64,000 bases of DNA, from positions 26,046-90,045 of the forward strand of contig JAVVSB010000002.1 in NCBI GenBank assembly GCA_036654415.1. Reading direction: 5' to 3'. Positions 42,844-51,571 of the stretch are shown piece after piece. Under the pieces are notes generated by a model. It made no database searches. It had not been told where the DNA came from and saw only the letters and a list, made by a program, of their open reading frames with translations. The first letter of the stretch is position 1. Every line of letters starts with the position of its first letter. The DNA is from Mucinivorans sp036654415 (lineage in GTDB: Bacteria > Bacteroidota > Bacteroidia > Bacteroidales > Rikenellaceae). A program made the translations under genes and the position numbers.

Positions 42844-43740
42844 ATGTACCATATACCCGTTTTGCTGAAAGAGAGTGTGGAGCTGTTGGGGATAAAACCC
42901 GATGGAACCTATGTTGACGTGACCTTTGGCGGCGGGGGACACTCACGCGAGATACTTGCCCGTCTAGGCAAAAAAGGGCGACTCATAGCCTTCGACCAAG
43001 ATGCTGATGCCATGGCCAATGCACCAAGTGATGGCCGTTTTACCTTGATAAGGAACAACTTCCGTTTTGTGCACGGCTGTCTAAAGGCCCTGGGTGTGGA
43101 GCAGGTGGATGGAGTACTGGCCGACTTGGGGGTGAGCTCCCACCACTTCGACACCCCCGAACGAGGCTTTTCGTTCCGCTTTGCTGGTGAGCTGGATATG
43201 CGCATGAACCAAAGTTCCGCCCTCACGGCCGCCAGTGTGGTGAACAATTACGATACCCAGGCACTGGCCACCATCTTTGGCCGCTATGGTGAGATAGACA
43301 AACCTTTCCGCCTGGCCAGTGCCATCGAGCGTTATCGCGCCCTGTCGCCCCTACAAACCATCGACCAACTTTTGGAGGCTGTTGCCCCCTGCACACCCGC
43401 TGGTGGGGAGTCTAAATTCCGAGCCAAACTATTTCAGGCTCTGCGTATTGAGGTTAACGGTGAGATAGCCTCACTAGAGATGATGCTTCGCGGAGCCAAA
43501 AGCCTACTTGTCCAGGGGGGGCGGCTTTCGGTCATCTCCTACCACTCTTTGGAGGATAGGTTGGTTAAGGATTTTATGCGCAGCGGCAACTTTGAGGGGC
43601 AGACTCAGACCGACTTTTTCGGTAATTCGCTCTCTCCCTTCAAGGAGCTCTCGCGCAAGGTGATAGTGCCTTCGGAGCATGAGATTGAGCAAAATCCCCG
43701 CGCCCGCAGTGCTAAGTTGCGTGCTGCCGCAAAACTTTAG
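42844..43740 (+). CDS. rsmH: 16S rRNA m4C1402 methyltransferase RsmH (MraW)
   Basis: 298-aa SAM-dependent enzyme methylating N4 of C1402 in 16S rRNA. SAM-binding DVTFGGGGHSREIL, AFDQDADA, VLADLGVSSHHFD and the C-terminal SYHSLEDRLVK and NPRARSAKLR motifs. It heads the dcw cluster in most bacteria and here is followed by an ftsL-like gene 4 nt later, but mraZ is not upstream and ftsI is not downstream. Confidence 0.96.
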   Translation: MYHIPVLLKESVELLGIKPDGTYVDVTFGGGGHSREILARLGKKGRLIAFDQDADAMANAPSDGRFTLIRNNFRFVHGCLKALGVEQVDGVLADLGVSSHHFDTPERGFSFRFAGELDMRMNQSSALTAASVVNNYDTQALATIFGRYGEIDKPFRLASAIERYRALSPLQTIDQLLEAVAPCTPAGGESKFRAKLFQALRIEVNGEIASLEMMLRGAKSLLVQGGRLSVISYHSLEDRLVKDFMRSGNFEGQTQTDFFGNSLSPFKELSRKVIVPSEHEIEQNPRARSAKLRAAAKL

Positions 43741-43744
43741 GACC

Positions 43745-44062
43745 ATGTCGCGATTGGGTTCTATATTGAGTGGCATACTCACGGGGGGGGCGGTGGCCAA
43801 CGAAAAGTTTTTGCATCGCCTGCCGATATTGATTTTTGTGGCCCTGCTTACCATGGTCTACATAGGGTTGGGTTTCAGGGTGCAGCAGCGTCATATGGAC
43901 CTTGATAAGCTCAACGCCCAAATCAAGGAGTTGCGCACCATATCTGTGGCCACCACCTCGCTGCGCACGGCCACCACGCGACGCGAAAATATAGATACAC
44001 TGTTGGTTAAATATAATATTCCGCTCATTGATAACCCCAACGCTCCGTTTGTGCTCAAATAA
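43745..44062 (+). CDS. ftsL: FtsL-like cell-division protein
   Basis: 105 aa, single-pass membrane protein: short cytosolic N terminus, hydrophobic helix (about 27-48, PILIFVALLTMVYIGLGF), then a periplasmic segment with a leucine/isoleucine heptad pattern (MDLDKLNAQIKELRTI) forming a short coiled coil. The position directly after rsmH and the layout match the Bacteroidota FtsL-like proteins of the divisome. The start at 43745 is chosen because the longer frame runs into rsmH. Confidence 0.78.
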   Translation: MSRLGSILSGILTGGAVANEKFLHRLPILIFVALLTMVYIGLGFRVQQRHMDLDKLNAQIKELRTISVATTSLRTATTRRENIDTLLVKYNIPLIDNPNAPFVLK

Positions 44063-44108
44063 GAATTGCACGAAATTTGACGTTAGATTATAAAAACATA
44101 AAAAAAAG

Positions 44109-44801
44109 ATGATGTCTCCAGAATTTTTGCTGCTCATAGCAGTAGCCGTGGTCGGTTTTGCCGTCCAGTTTAAGTTAAATAGTGTCTTCAAGAAGTACTC
44201 TCAGGTGATGTTCCCAGGGGGTCTTACGGGTCGTGATGTGGCCGAGAGGATGTTGCGTGACAATGGTATTTATGATGTTCAGGTGACCCATGTTGCTGGT
44301 CAGCTCACCGACCACTACAACCCCGCCACCAAGACCGTCAACCTTTCGGACTCGGTCTACAACAGTAATTCGGTGGCTGCGGCCGCTGTGGCTGCTCACG
44401 AGTGTGGCCACGCAGTGCAGCATGCTGTGGGTTATGCGCCACTCAAGATGCGTTCGGCCCTGGTGCCTGTTACCAGTTTTAGTGCCAAGTATGCTTTTCT
44501 CTTTTTGATTGGTGGCATACTTATCATGCAGAGCTCTTCGCTGCCCCAGATGGCTTGGATTTTTTGGGTTGGCATAGCTATGTTGGCCGCCTCAGCCCTT
44601 TTTTCGCTTATCACCCTGCCTGTGGAGTATAACGCCTCTCACAGGGCGTTGGCTTGGCTTTCAGGCCAGCATATACTCTCCTCTCAGCAGCAGGGGCAGG
44701 CTCGCGAGGCGTTGACATGGGCTGCTCGCACCTACTTGGTGGCTGCCATTTCGGCAGTGACCACTTTGCTCTACTATTTGGGCTTTGCTCGACGCGACTA
44801 A
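44109..44801 (+). CDS. Membrane zinc metallopeptidase, YugP-like (Zn_peptidase_2)
   Basis: 230 aa with one N-terminal helix and two to three C-terminal helices. Zinc motif HECGHA (His97, Glu98, His101) follows the family-typical HYNPATKTVNLSDSVY. A later conserved segment TLPVEYNASHRAL, with Glu as likely third ligand, is present. Cellular role of this widespread family is not established. Next to ftsL but separated by 46 nt. Confidence 0.88.
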   Translation: MMSPEFLLLIAVAVVGFAVQFKLNSVFKKYSQVMFPGGLTGRDVAERMLRDNGIYDVQVTHVAGQLTDHYNPATKTVNLSDSVYNSNSVAAAAVAAHECGHAVQHAVGYAPLKMRSALVPVTSFSAKYAFLFLIGGILIMQSSSLPQMAWIFWVGIAMLAASALFSLITLPVEYNASHRALAWLSGQHILSSQQQGQAREALTWAARTYLVAAISAVTTLLYYLGFARRD

Positions 44802-44846
44802 GATATTATGGGCCCATCACCGTAGAGGGGCCGAAAAGTTTTTTAT

Positions 44847-47300
44847 ATGAAAGTTATTAAATTCGGAGGCTCGTCCGTTGGTTCGGTTCAGGGGCTTGAA
44901 AATGTTGTAAAAATTGTCAATGCCGACAGTTCTGAACGTGTGGTGGTTGTGGTTTCGGCTTTGGGTGGGGTCACCGACCAGCTTATAGCCATGGCCACAT
45001 TGGCCTCTACGGGGGCCCAAAGGGAGTATCTCGATGAGTTGGCCAAGCTTTCCGAGCGGCACTATACCATTGTGGCTCAAAGTGTTGAGTCGCATCTTCA
45101 GGAGCCTCTGCGCACCATGTTGAGTGCCAAACTCGAGGAGTTGAGTAACATTTTGCGTGGTGTGTGCCTTATCCAGGACCTTTCGCCCAAGACTTTGGCC
45201 GCCATTGTCAGCTATGGCGAGCGTATGAGTTCGGCCATTGTTCAGAGTGTGTTGCTTGGTTCAGAGCATATTGATGCGCGAACCCTTATCAAGACTGAGC
45301 CCTATTTTTCGCGTCACATTGTCGATTTTCCGCTCACCAACTCGCTTATTCGCGAGCGTCTAGACTCCAGTTCGTCGCGTGTGGTTGTCATGGGAGGCTT
45401 CATCGCCTCGGACAAGAAGACGGGCGAGATAACCAATCTTGGTCGTGGAGGTTCTGACTACACGGCCGCCATTGTGGCCTCGGCCATGGAGGTTTCGGCT
45501 TTGGAGATTTGCACCGATGTCGATGGTTTTATGACGGCCGACCCACGTGTTATAGATAATGCCTACCTCATTGAGCAGCTTAGTTTTGTCGAGGCCATGG
45601 AGCTTTGTAATTTTGGGGCCAAGGTCATCTATCCGCCCACGATTTTCCCAGCCTATAACAAGAATATCCCCATTGTCATCAAGAACACCTTCAATTACCA
45701 GTGTCCGGGGACTTTTATTTCGCGTGAGAACTCTTTGGGTGGCGACAAGCGTCGTGCCATCAAGGGTATTTCGTCCATCAACGACACCTGTATGCTCACC
45801 ATTCGTGGTTTGGGTATGGTTGGGGTTATTGGGGTTAACTATCGTATTTTCAAAGCTTTGGCCAAGTCAGGGGTCTCTGTTTTCTTGGTTTCGCAGGCCT
45901 CTAGTGAGAACACCACCTCCATTGGCATTCGTAATGCCGATGCTCAGGTGGCAGTTACTACTTTGAGCGAGGAGTTTGCCCAGGAGATAGCCATGGGTGA
46001 GATAGACGAGGTTATGGTTTTGGGTAATTTGGCCACGGTGGCCATTGTGGGCGAGAACATGAAGAATATGCCTGGTGTGGCGGGCAAGCTTTTTGGGGCC
46101 TTGGCTCGTGCGGGTATCAATGTTATATGTGCGGCTCAGGGAGCCACCGAGACCAACATCTCTTTTGTGGTCAAGTTGGAGCATCTACGCAAGTCGATGA
46201 ATGTGATACACGATAGTTTTTTCCTTTCGGAGTATCAGGTTCTCAATATTTTCCTCACGGGCATTGGTTTTGTGGGTGGCAACCTCATCGAGCAAATTCA
46301 GAGCCAACAGAAGATTCTCCAGCAGCAGAACGCTCTCAAAATCAACATTGTGGGCATCTCCAACTCTCACAAGACCATTTTCAATCGCGAGGGGCTTGAC
46401 CTTGGCTCCTACAAAGAGCTTTTGGCCTCTGATTCGGCCTTCGACACCACCCCTTCTCAGATAGCCGAACACATCATCCGCACCAATATGTTCAATTCGG
46501 TTTTTGTTGATTGCACGGCTTCGGCCGAGGTGGCTCGTATTTACGAACGTCTGCTTAACCACAATGTCTCGGTGGTTACAGCCAACAAGATAGACGCCTC
46601 TGGCGTTTATGACCACTACGAGCAGCTCAAGAGCACGGCTCGTGCGCGTGGGGTGAAGTTCCTTTTCGAGACCAATGTTGGAGCAGGTTTGCCCATCATC
46701 AACACCATCAATGACTTGCGTAATTCGGGTGACAAGATTTTGGCACTCGAGGCTGTAGTTTCGGGCACGTTGAACTACATTTTCAATGTACTTTCAGCTG
46801 ACGTACCTTTTTCGCAGGCTGTTCGCATGGCCCAGCAGGCTGGTTATGCCGAGCCCGACCCGCGTATTGATTTGAGTGGGACGGATGTCATTCGCAAGTT
46901 GGTGATTCTCTCGCGTGAGGCTGGTTACCGCATCGAGCAGAGCGATGTCGAGAAGCATCTGTTTATTCCCGATGAATTTTTCGAGGGTTCTCTCGAGCAG
47001 TTTTGGAAGAATGTTCCCCAGTTGGATGCCTCTTTCGAGGCCGAGCGTCAGCAGTTGGCCCTTTCTGGCAAGCGGTTACGTTTTGTGGCCACCATGCGTG
47101 ATGGGCGGTGCAGTGTGGGTCTTGAGCAGGCTGGCAGCAACAGCCCCTTCTACAATCTCGAGGGCAGCAACAACATCATCCTTATCACCACTTCGCGTTA
47201 CCGCGAGTACCCTCTACAAATTAAGGGGTACGGTGCTGGGGCCAGTGTAACGGCGGCAGGGGTCTTTGCCGACATTATGTCCATTGCCAACATCCGTTAA
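44847..47300 (+). CDS. thrA: Bifunctional aspartokinase / homoserine dehydrogenase
   Basis: 817 aa. Aspartokinase domain (about 1-290, KFGGSSVGS, GRGGSDYTAA), paired ACT regulatory domains (about 300-450, including VSVFLVSQASSENTTS) for feedback by threonine, then homoserine dehydrogenase (about 465-817, FLTGIGFVGGNL, NVGAGLPIINTI and GYAEPDPRIDLSGTDVIRK). Performs the first and third steps from aspartate to threonine. asd, the middle step, is the next gene on the opposite strand. A short linker joins the two halves as in E. coli ThrA. Confidence 0.96.
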   Translation: MKVIKFGGSSVGSVQGLENVVKIVNADSSERVVVVVSALGGVTDQLIAMATLASTGAQREYLDELAKLSERHYTIVAQSVESHLQEPLRTMLSAKLEELSNILRGVCLIQDLSPKTLAAIVSYGERMSSAIVQSVLLGSEHIDARTLIKTEPYFSRHIVDFPLTNSLIRERLDSSSSRVVVMGGFIASDKKTGEITNLGRGGSDYTAAIVASAMEVSALEICTDVDGFMTADPRVIDNAYLIEQLSFVEAMELCNFGAKVIYPPTIFPAYNKNIPIVIKNTFNYQCPGTFISRENSLGGDKRRAIKGISSINDTCMLTIRGLGMVGVIGVNYRIFKALAKSGVSVFLVSQASSENTTSIGIRNADAQVAVTTLSEEFAQEIAMGEIDEVMVLGNLATVAIVGENMKNMPGVAGKLFGALARAGINVICAAQGATETNISFVVKLEHLRKSMNVIHDSFFLSEYQVLNIFLTGIGFVGGNLIEQIQSQQKILQQQNALKINIVGISNSHKTIFNREGLDLGSYKELLASDSAFDTTPSQIAEHIIRTNMFNSVFVDCTASAEVARIYERLLNHNVSVVTANKIDASGVYDHYEQLKSTARARGVKFLFETNVGAGLPIINTINDLRNSGDKILALEAVVSGTLNYIFNVLSADVPFSQAVRMAQQAGYAEPDPRIDLSGTDVIRKLVILSREAGYRIEQSDVEKHLFIPDEFFEGSLEQFWKNVPQLDASFEAERQQLALSGKRLRFVATMRDGRCSVGLEQAGSNSPFYNLEGSNNIILITTSRYREYPLQIKGYGAGASVTAAGVFADIMSIANIR

Positions 47301-47322
47301 CCCTCCTCCCCAAAATAAAAAG

Positions 47323-47371
47323 CAGTGGGCGGCCCAACGAAAAGTTGTGCCGCCCCCTGCGTTAAAACAGC
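47323..47371 (+). terminator. Bidirectional terminator between thrA and asd
   Basis: A 17-nt GC-rich stem (47323-47339 with 47345-47361, two mismatches) with a 5-nt loop, AAAA to the left. The right flank is only moderately A/T rich, so it is likely weaker for thrA than for asd. Confidence 0.65.
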
Positions 47372-47374
47372 TTT

Positions 47375-48373
47375 TTAGTGCTTGCCAATAAAAACCAGGC
47401 CTAGCAGGTGCGCGGCAATCTGCACAGCGTTGGTGGCAGCCCCCTTACGCAGGTTGTCGGCCACGACCCACATATTTAGAGCCCGCTCTTTTGAGATGTC
47501 GCGACGCAGACGGCCCACAAAAACCTCATCCTTGCCCTGGGCAAAGCGGGCCATGGGGTACTCACCTTTGGCGGGGTTGTCCAGCACACACACACCTGCG
47601 GAGTGTTCCAAAAGCTGTCGTACAGACTCTATGGTGAACTCTTTTTCAAACTCCACATTGATACTCTCGGAGTGACCCCCAACCACAGGCACACGGATGG
47701 CCGTGGGGCTCACCACAATATTTTTGTCCAGAATCTTGTGGGTCTCGTCCACCAACTTCATCTCCTCTTTGGTGTAACCGTTCTCCAAAAAGCTGTCGCA
47801 CTGGGGCAGACAATTCTTGTCGATGATGTAGGGGTAGGCCATGGGGCCGTCGAGCACCCCGTTACGCTCGTTTTCCATCTGGCGCACAGCCTTGACACCT
47901 GTGCCCGTGATGGCCTGATAGGTCGAAACCACCACGCGGCGGATGGTCAGGGCGCGGTGCAACGGAGCCAAAGCCATAAGCATCTGAATGGTCGAACAGT
48001 TGGGGTTGGCAATAATTTTGTCTTGGGGCGTGAGTACAGAGGCGTTGATTTCGGGGATAACCAATTTTTTGGTGGGGTCCATCCTCCAGGCCGAACTATT
48101 GTCGACCACAAAACAGCCAATGGCGGCAAATTTTGGGGCCCAATCCAGCGATGTCTGCCCCCCAGCCGAGAAGATGGCCAACTCGGGCCCCATATCTAGA
48201 CCCACCTGCGGGGTGACCACTGTCCACTCGCGTGACAAAAATTTAACTTTCTTGCCTGCCGAACGCTCGGAGGCTATGGGTATGAGCTCCGTTACGGGGA
48301 AGTTACGCTCTTCGAGCACTTTTAGCATTACACCTCCCACGAGGCCAGTGGCTCCAAATACAGCTACTTTCAT
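47375..48373 (-). CDS. asd: Aspartate-semialdehyde dehydrogenase
   Basis: 332-aa NADPH-dependent enzyme reducing aspartyl phosphate to the semialdehyde, shared by lysine, threonine and methionine synthesis and by diaminopimelate for the cell wall. Rossmann motif GATGLVGGVML, SAGGQTSLDW, catalytic Cys in ANPNCSTIQ, and the catalytic His in VVGGHSESI. Probably co-transcribed from the PBP1A gene, whose stop is 60 nt upstream. Supplies thrA and lysA in the same window. Confidence 0.95.
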   Translation of the reverse strand: MKVAVFGATGLVGGVMLKVLEERNFPVTELIPIASERSAGKKVKFLSREWTVVTPQVGLDMGPELAIFSAGGQTSLDWAPKFAAIGCFVVDNSSAWRMDPTKKLVIPEINASVLTPQDKIIANPNCSTIQMLMALAPLHRALTIRRVVVSTYQAITGTGVKAVRQMENERNGVLDGPMAYPYIIDKNCLPQCDSFLENGYTKEEMKLVDETHKILDKNIVVSPTAIRVPVVGGHSESINVEFEKEFTIESVRQLLEHSAGVCVLDNPAKGEYPMARFAQGKDEVFVGRLRRDISKERALNMWVVADNLRKGAATNAVQIAAHLLGLVFIGKH

Positions 48374-48433
48374 TTTTATATTCGTTTTTATTGGTTTAAA
48401 ATCAATCTCGTACTTTTCCTGGTGGCTTGGGCA

Positions 48434-50827
48434 CTACTCAAAGAAATTCTGTTCAAGGCTTTCGACATCCTTGTTCTGAGGCTCAGCCCCTTGGTCACAA
48501 TCGTAACGCACTACCCCAACCGGGGGCATAAACTTATCCTCGCGCGTCACCCCCAGAGACTTGTCGGCATAGACCTTATTGAGAAATATACCAAAAATAG
48601 GTAGGGCCGCCACCGAACCCTCACCTCGGTTGACCAAGTGGGTAGGGCGGTCCTCGCCCCCAACCCAGGTCGCACCCGCAATATGGGGTGTAACCCCCAC
48701 AAACCAAGCGTCGGCATTGTTGTTGGTGGTACCAGTCTTACCCCCAACCTCACCCATTATGTTGTAGGCGTAGCGCAACCGTCCACCCGTACCTGCCACT
48801 ATGTTGTTCTGCAACATACCCAGCATGGTGTAGGCCGTCTGCTCCGAAATGGCATCCTGAGTCGATGGCGAGAAGCTGGCCAACACATTGCCCTGTCTAT
48901 CCTCAATACGGGTTACGAAAAATGGGTCGGTGTGCACCCCACGATTGGCAAATGTAGAAAAAGCCGCCACCATCTCCATAACCGTCACCTCTGGCGTACC
49001 CAAACAGAGGGCATAAACGGGGTCGATATAGCTGGTCACACCCATCTTGTGGATGAAATTGGCCACCGCCGTAGGCGAGGACTGCTTCATAATCCAAGCC
49101 GAATAGTTGTTGCGCGAGTTGGCCAAACCCCAACGCAGCTGCCGCGGCTCACCGTCATACTCAACCCGTCCCGCCTCCTTGGGCGACCACACATTGCCGT
49201 TACCTAAGTCGATGGTCACAGGCAAGTTAGGCACCATAGTGCAAGGGTTGTAACCTAGGTGGTCGATGGCAAAGGTGTAGATAAAGGGCTTTATGGTGGA
49301 GCCCACCTGCCGTTTACCCTGTGAGGCCATGTCGTACTTGAAGTGGCGGAAGTTGGGCCCACCAACATAGGCTAGCACATAGCCTGTAGTGGGCTCCATA
49401 GCCACAAAGCCAGTGCGCAGAATAGACTTGTAGTGGAGCATGGAGTCTCGTGGGGTCATGGTGGTGTCGCGGTCGCCCTGGTAGGTGAAAATACGCATGG
49501 GCTCAGCTTGGGCAAAGGCGCGCTCAATCTCCGAGATTGTGGCTCCAGCCTTGCGCATCAACCGTCCGCGCTCGCTGTGAAGCATCGAGTTACGCATAAT
49601 GGAGGCCGACATTTCGGAGGTGGTGCCGAAAAAAATATTTTTGTATCTCTTGCGCTGCCCATCCATTAATGGCTGAATCTCTTTACCCATGTGTTCGGCC
49701 ACAGCTTGTTCGGCGTAGGTCTGCATCTTGGAGTTAATGGTGGTGTATATCTTGAGCCCATCTCGGTAGATGTTATATGGCGAACCGTCGGCCTTTTTAT
49801 TCTTGTTGCACCAGCCAAACAGAGGGTCGCGATGCCAAAGGTTCTTTGCTTGGTTGTAGTCCCAGTCGTTCTGAAAGGAGCCCTTTACGGGCTCTGAGGC
49901 CGTCATATAGAGGCGCACCATCTCACGAAAATAGGTGGCCGTACCATCGTTTTGAGTGATGGGGTGGTACTCCAGGGTGATGGGGGTGGCGCAGAGCTCG
50001 GTGTACTGCTCCTTGGTGATGAAATCGGCAGAATACATACGCCCCAGCACCACATTGCGCCGCCGCAGGGCATTATCTTTGTTGCGCACGGGGCTGTAAC
50101 GCGTTGGGGCGTTGACCACCCCCACCAACATAGCTGCCTGAGCGGCATCAACCTCTCCAGGGGTTTTGTTAAAAAAGGTTCTGGCGGCCGACTTTATGCC
50201 GTAGGCGTTGCTACCATACTCCACCGTGTTGAGGTACATGGCTATAATTTCGCTCTTGGTGTAGTTGTATTCGAGCATGGTGGCCGTTATCCACTCCTTA
50301 AGTTTGCTCACCACTAGCCTTGCGGCCTTGGCCACCCCCCACGAGGATGAGGTGTCACGTGGATAGAGGTTCTTGGCCAACTGTTGGCTGATGGTGGAGC
50401 CGCCACCCTGGCCACTCTGGGCCAGCAGCAGGGTTTTGAAGGCCACCCGCGAGAGGCCTATAAAGTCAATACCAGAGTGGTTGTAGAAACGGGCATCCTC
50501 GGTGGCCACTAGGGCCTGCACCAACGAGGGAGAAAGTTCGTTATACTCCACAAACGAGCGGTTCTCAATATAGTAATTTCCTAGATTCTGTCCATCGGAG
50601 GAGATGAGCTCGGTGGAGATGTTAGAGCGCGGATTTTCAAGCTCCTCGAAGGTTGGCAGCTCACCGAAGGCCCCCGCCAAGATTAGCAACAGCAGTACCC
50701 CCACCACCGCAAAGGGGGCGCAGACTATGGACCAAAAGATAACCGTGGCGCGATGGGTGCGGCGCGGTGAACGTAGCTTTTGGCGCAGTGAACGGGTACG
50801 TGGTGCGATATTGGGTCTTTGAATCAT
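48434..50827 (-). CDS. Class A penicillin-binding protein (PBP1A-like)
   Basis: 797-aa bifunctional peptidoglycan synthase. N-terminal cytosolic tail rich in Arg, one TM helix (about 28-53), GT51 transglycosylase (about 75-250) with catalytic Glu110 in ATEDARFYNH and GGSTISQQLAKNL, and transpeptidase domain with SxxK in VGSTIKPF (Ser510, Lys513), SRN (SxN) and KTGTT. No signal of extra domains. Its promoter overlaps that of divergent rnhB. The start at 50827 gives a normal N terminus. Confidence 0.94.
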   Translation of the reverse strand: MIQRPNIAPRTRSLRQKLRSPRRTHRATVIFWSIVCAPFAVVGVLLLLILAGAFGELPTFEELENPRSNISTELISSDGQNLGNYYIENRSFVEYNELSPSLVQALVATEDARFYNHSGIDFIGLSRVAFKTLLLAQSGQGGGSTISQQLAKNLYPRDTSSSWGVAKAARLVVSKLKEWITATMLEYNYTKSEIIAMYLNTVEYGSNAYGIKSAARTFFNKTPGEVDAAQAAMLVGVVNAPTRYSPVRNKDNALRRRNVVLGRMYSADFITKEQYTELCATPITLEYHPITQNDGTATYFREMVRLYMTASEPVKGSFQNDWDYNQAKNLWHRDPLFGWCNKNKKADGSPYNIYRDGLKIYTTINSKMQTYAEQAVAEHMGKEIQPLMDGQRKRYKNIFFGTTSEMSASIMRNSMLHSERGRLMRKAGATISEIERAFAQAEPMRIFTYQGDRDTTMTPRDSMLHYKSILRTGFVAMEPTTGYVLAYVGGPNFRHFKYDMASQGKRQVGSTIKPFIYTFAIDHLGYNPCTMVPNLPVTIDLGNGNVWSPKEAGRVEYDGEPRQLRWGLANSRNNYSAWIMKQSSPTAVANFIHKMGVTSYIDPVYALCLGTPEVTVMEMVAAFSTFANRGVHTDPFFVTRIEDRQGNVLASFSPSTQDAISEQTAYTMLGMLQNNIVAGTGGRLRYAYNIMGEVGGKTGTTNNNADAWFVGVTPHIAGATWVGGEDRPTHLVNRGEGSVAALPIFGIFLNKVYADKSLGVTREDKFMPPVGVVRYDCDQGAEPQNKDVESLEQNFFE

Positions 50828-50838
50828 GTATGTATCGG

Positions 50839-50870
50839 TTTGCTATTTGGCCACAAATGTACTAACTTTA
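50839..50870 (+). promoter_or_regulatory. Promoter of rnhB
   Basis: -33 TTTG (50839-50842), 20-nt spacer, -7 TAACTTTA (50863-50870). Because it lies after the ATG at 50826, that ATG cannot start the protein from this promoter. Confidence 0.6.
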
Positions 50871-50886
50871 CCTCTAATTTCTAAAT
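50854..50886 (-). promoter_or_regulatory. Promoter of PBP1A, overlapping the rnhB promoter
   Basis: -7 TACATTTG (50854-50861 on the minus strand), 20-nt spacer, weak -33 TTTAG (50882-50886). It shares bases with the divergent rnhB promoter, so the two may compete for polymerase. Confidence 0.6.
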
Positions 50887-50897
50887 TAGATTTTCAC

Positions 50898-51494
50898 TTG
50901 ACTGTTGATAATAACGGATATAAGCTAAAAAATAGTCTTTTGGGGCTTGTGGAGGCGGGTGTGGACGAGGCTGGGCGTGGTCCTTTGGTGGGGGCTGTGT
51001 TTGCCGCAGCGGTGGTCCTACCCTTGGATTTCTACCATCCTTTGCTGCGCGATAGCAAGCAGATGACTGCCCGTGCGCGCTATGCCCTGCGCCCCATAAT
51101 TGAGCAACAGGCCCTGGCTTGGGCTGTGGCCGAGGTCTCGGCCGAGCGTATTGATGAGATAAATATTCTTCAGGCCACCTTCGAGGCCATGAATGAGGCT
51201 GTGGCGCGCTTGAGTGTGGTGCCCGAGCTGCTAATTATCGATGGGCCTCGATTTAAAAACTGCTCCACGGTGGCCCACCGTTGCATTATCCATGGCGATG
51301 GTCTGATGAGCTCCATTGCTGCGGCCTCGGTGTTGGCCAAAACCTATCGCGACGACTATATGTTGGCTCTACACGAGCGTTTTCCGCAATATGGGTGGAA
51401 CAAAAATATGGGCTATCCCACCCGTGCCCACCGCCAAGCCATCGCCCTCTTTGGCCCCACCCCCTACCACCGCCGCAGCTTTAAATGGTTGTAG
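50898..51494 (+). CDS. rnhB: Ribonuclease HII
   Basis: Cuts RNA in RNA/DNA hybrids and at single ribonucleotides in DNA; cytosolic, metal-dependent. Active-site residues in VDEAGRG (Asp and Glu), LLIIDGPRF (Asp) and KTYRDDYM (Asp). I place the start at TTG 50898 (198 aa), downstream of the promoter; the ATG at 50826 lies upstream of the -33 and would add 24 residues not expected in the family. TTG is an uncommon start and this choice is inference; the conserved core is certain. Divergent from the PBP1A gene. Confidence 0.85.
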   Translation: MTVDNNGYKLKNSLLGLVEAGVDEAGRGPLVGAVFAAAVVLPLDFYHPLLRDSKQMTARARYALRPIIEQQALAWAVAEVSAERIDEINILQATFEAMNEAVARLSVVPELLIIDGPRFKNCSTVAHRCIIHGDGLMSSIAAASVLAKTYRDDYMLALHERFPQYGWNKNMGYPTRAHRQAIALFGPTPYHRRSFKWL

Positions 51495-51532
51495 TGAGCA
51501 GGGGTGACTTTCCTCCAAAAAGTAAGGTCTCC

Positions 51533-51566
51533 TTTTGAATAATTGTTAAAAAATTGATTACATTTG
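51533..51566 (+). promoter_or_regulatory. Promoter of tatD-ansA
   Basis: -33 TTTTG (51533-51537), 21-nt spacer, -7 TACATTTG (51559-51566). Only TACTA separates the box from the required ATG at 51572, predicting a leaderless or near-leaderless mRNA. Confidence 0.78.
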
Positions 51567-51571
51567 TACTA

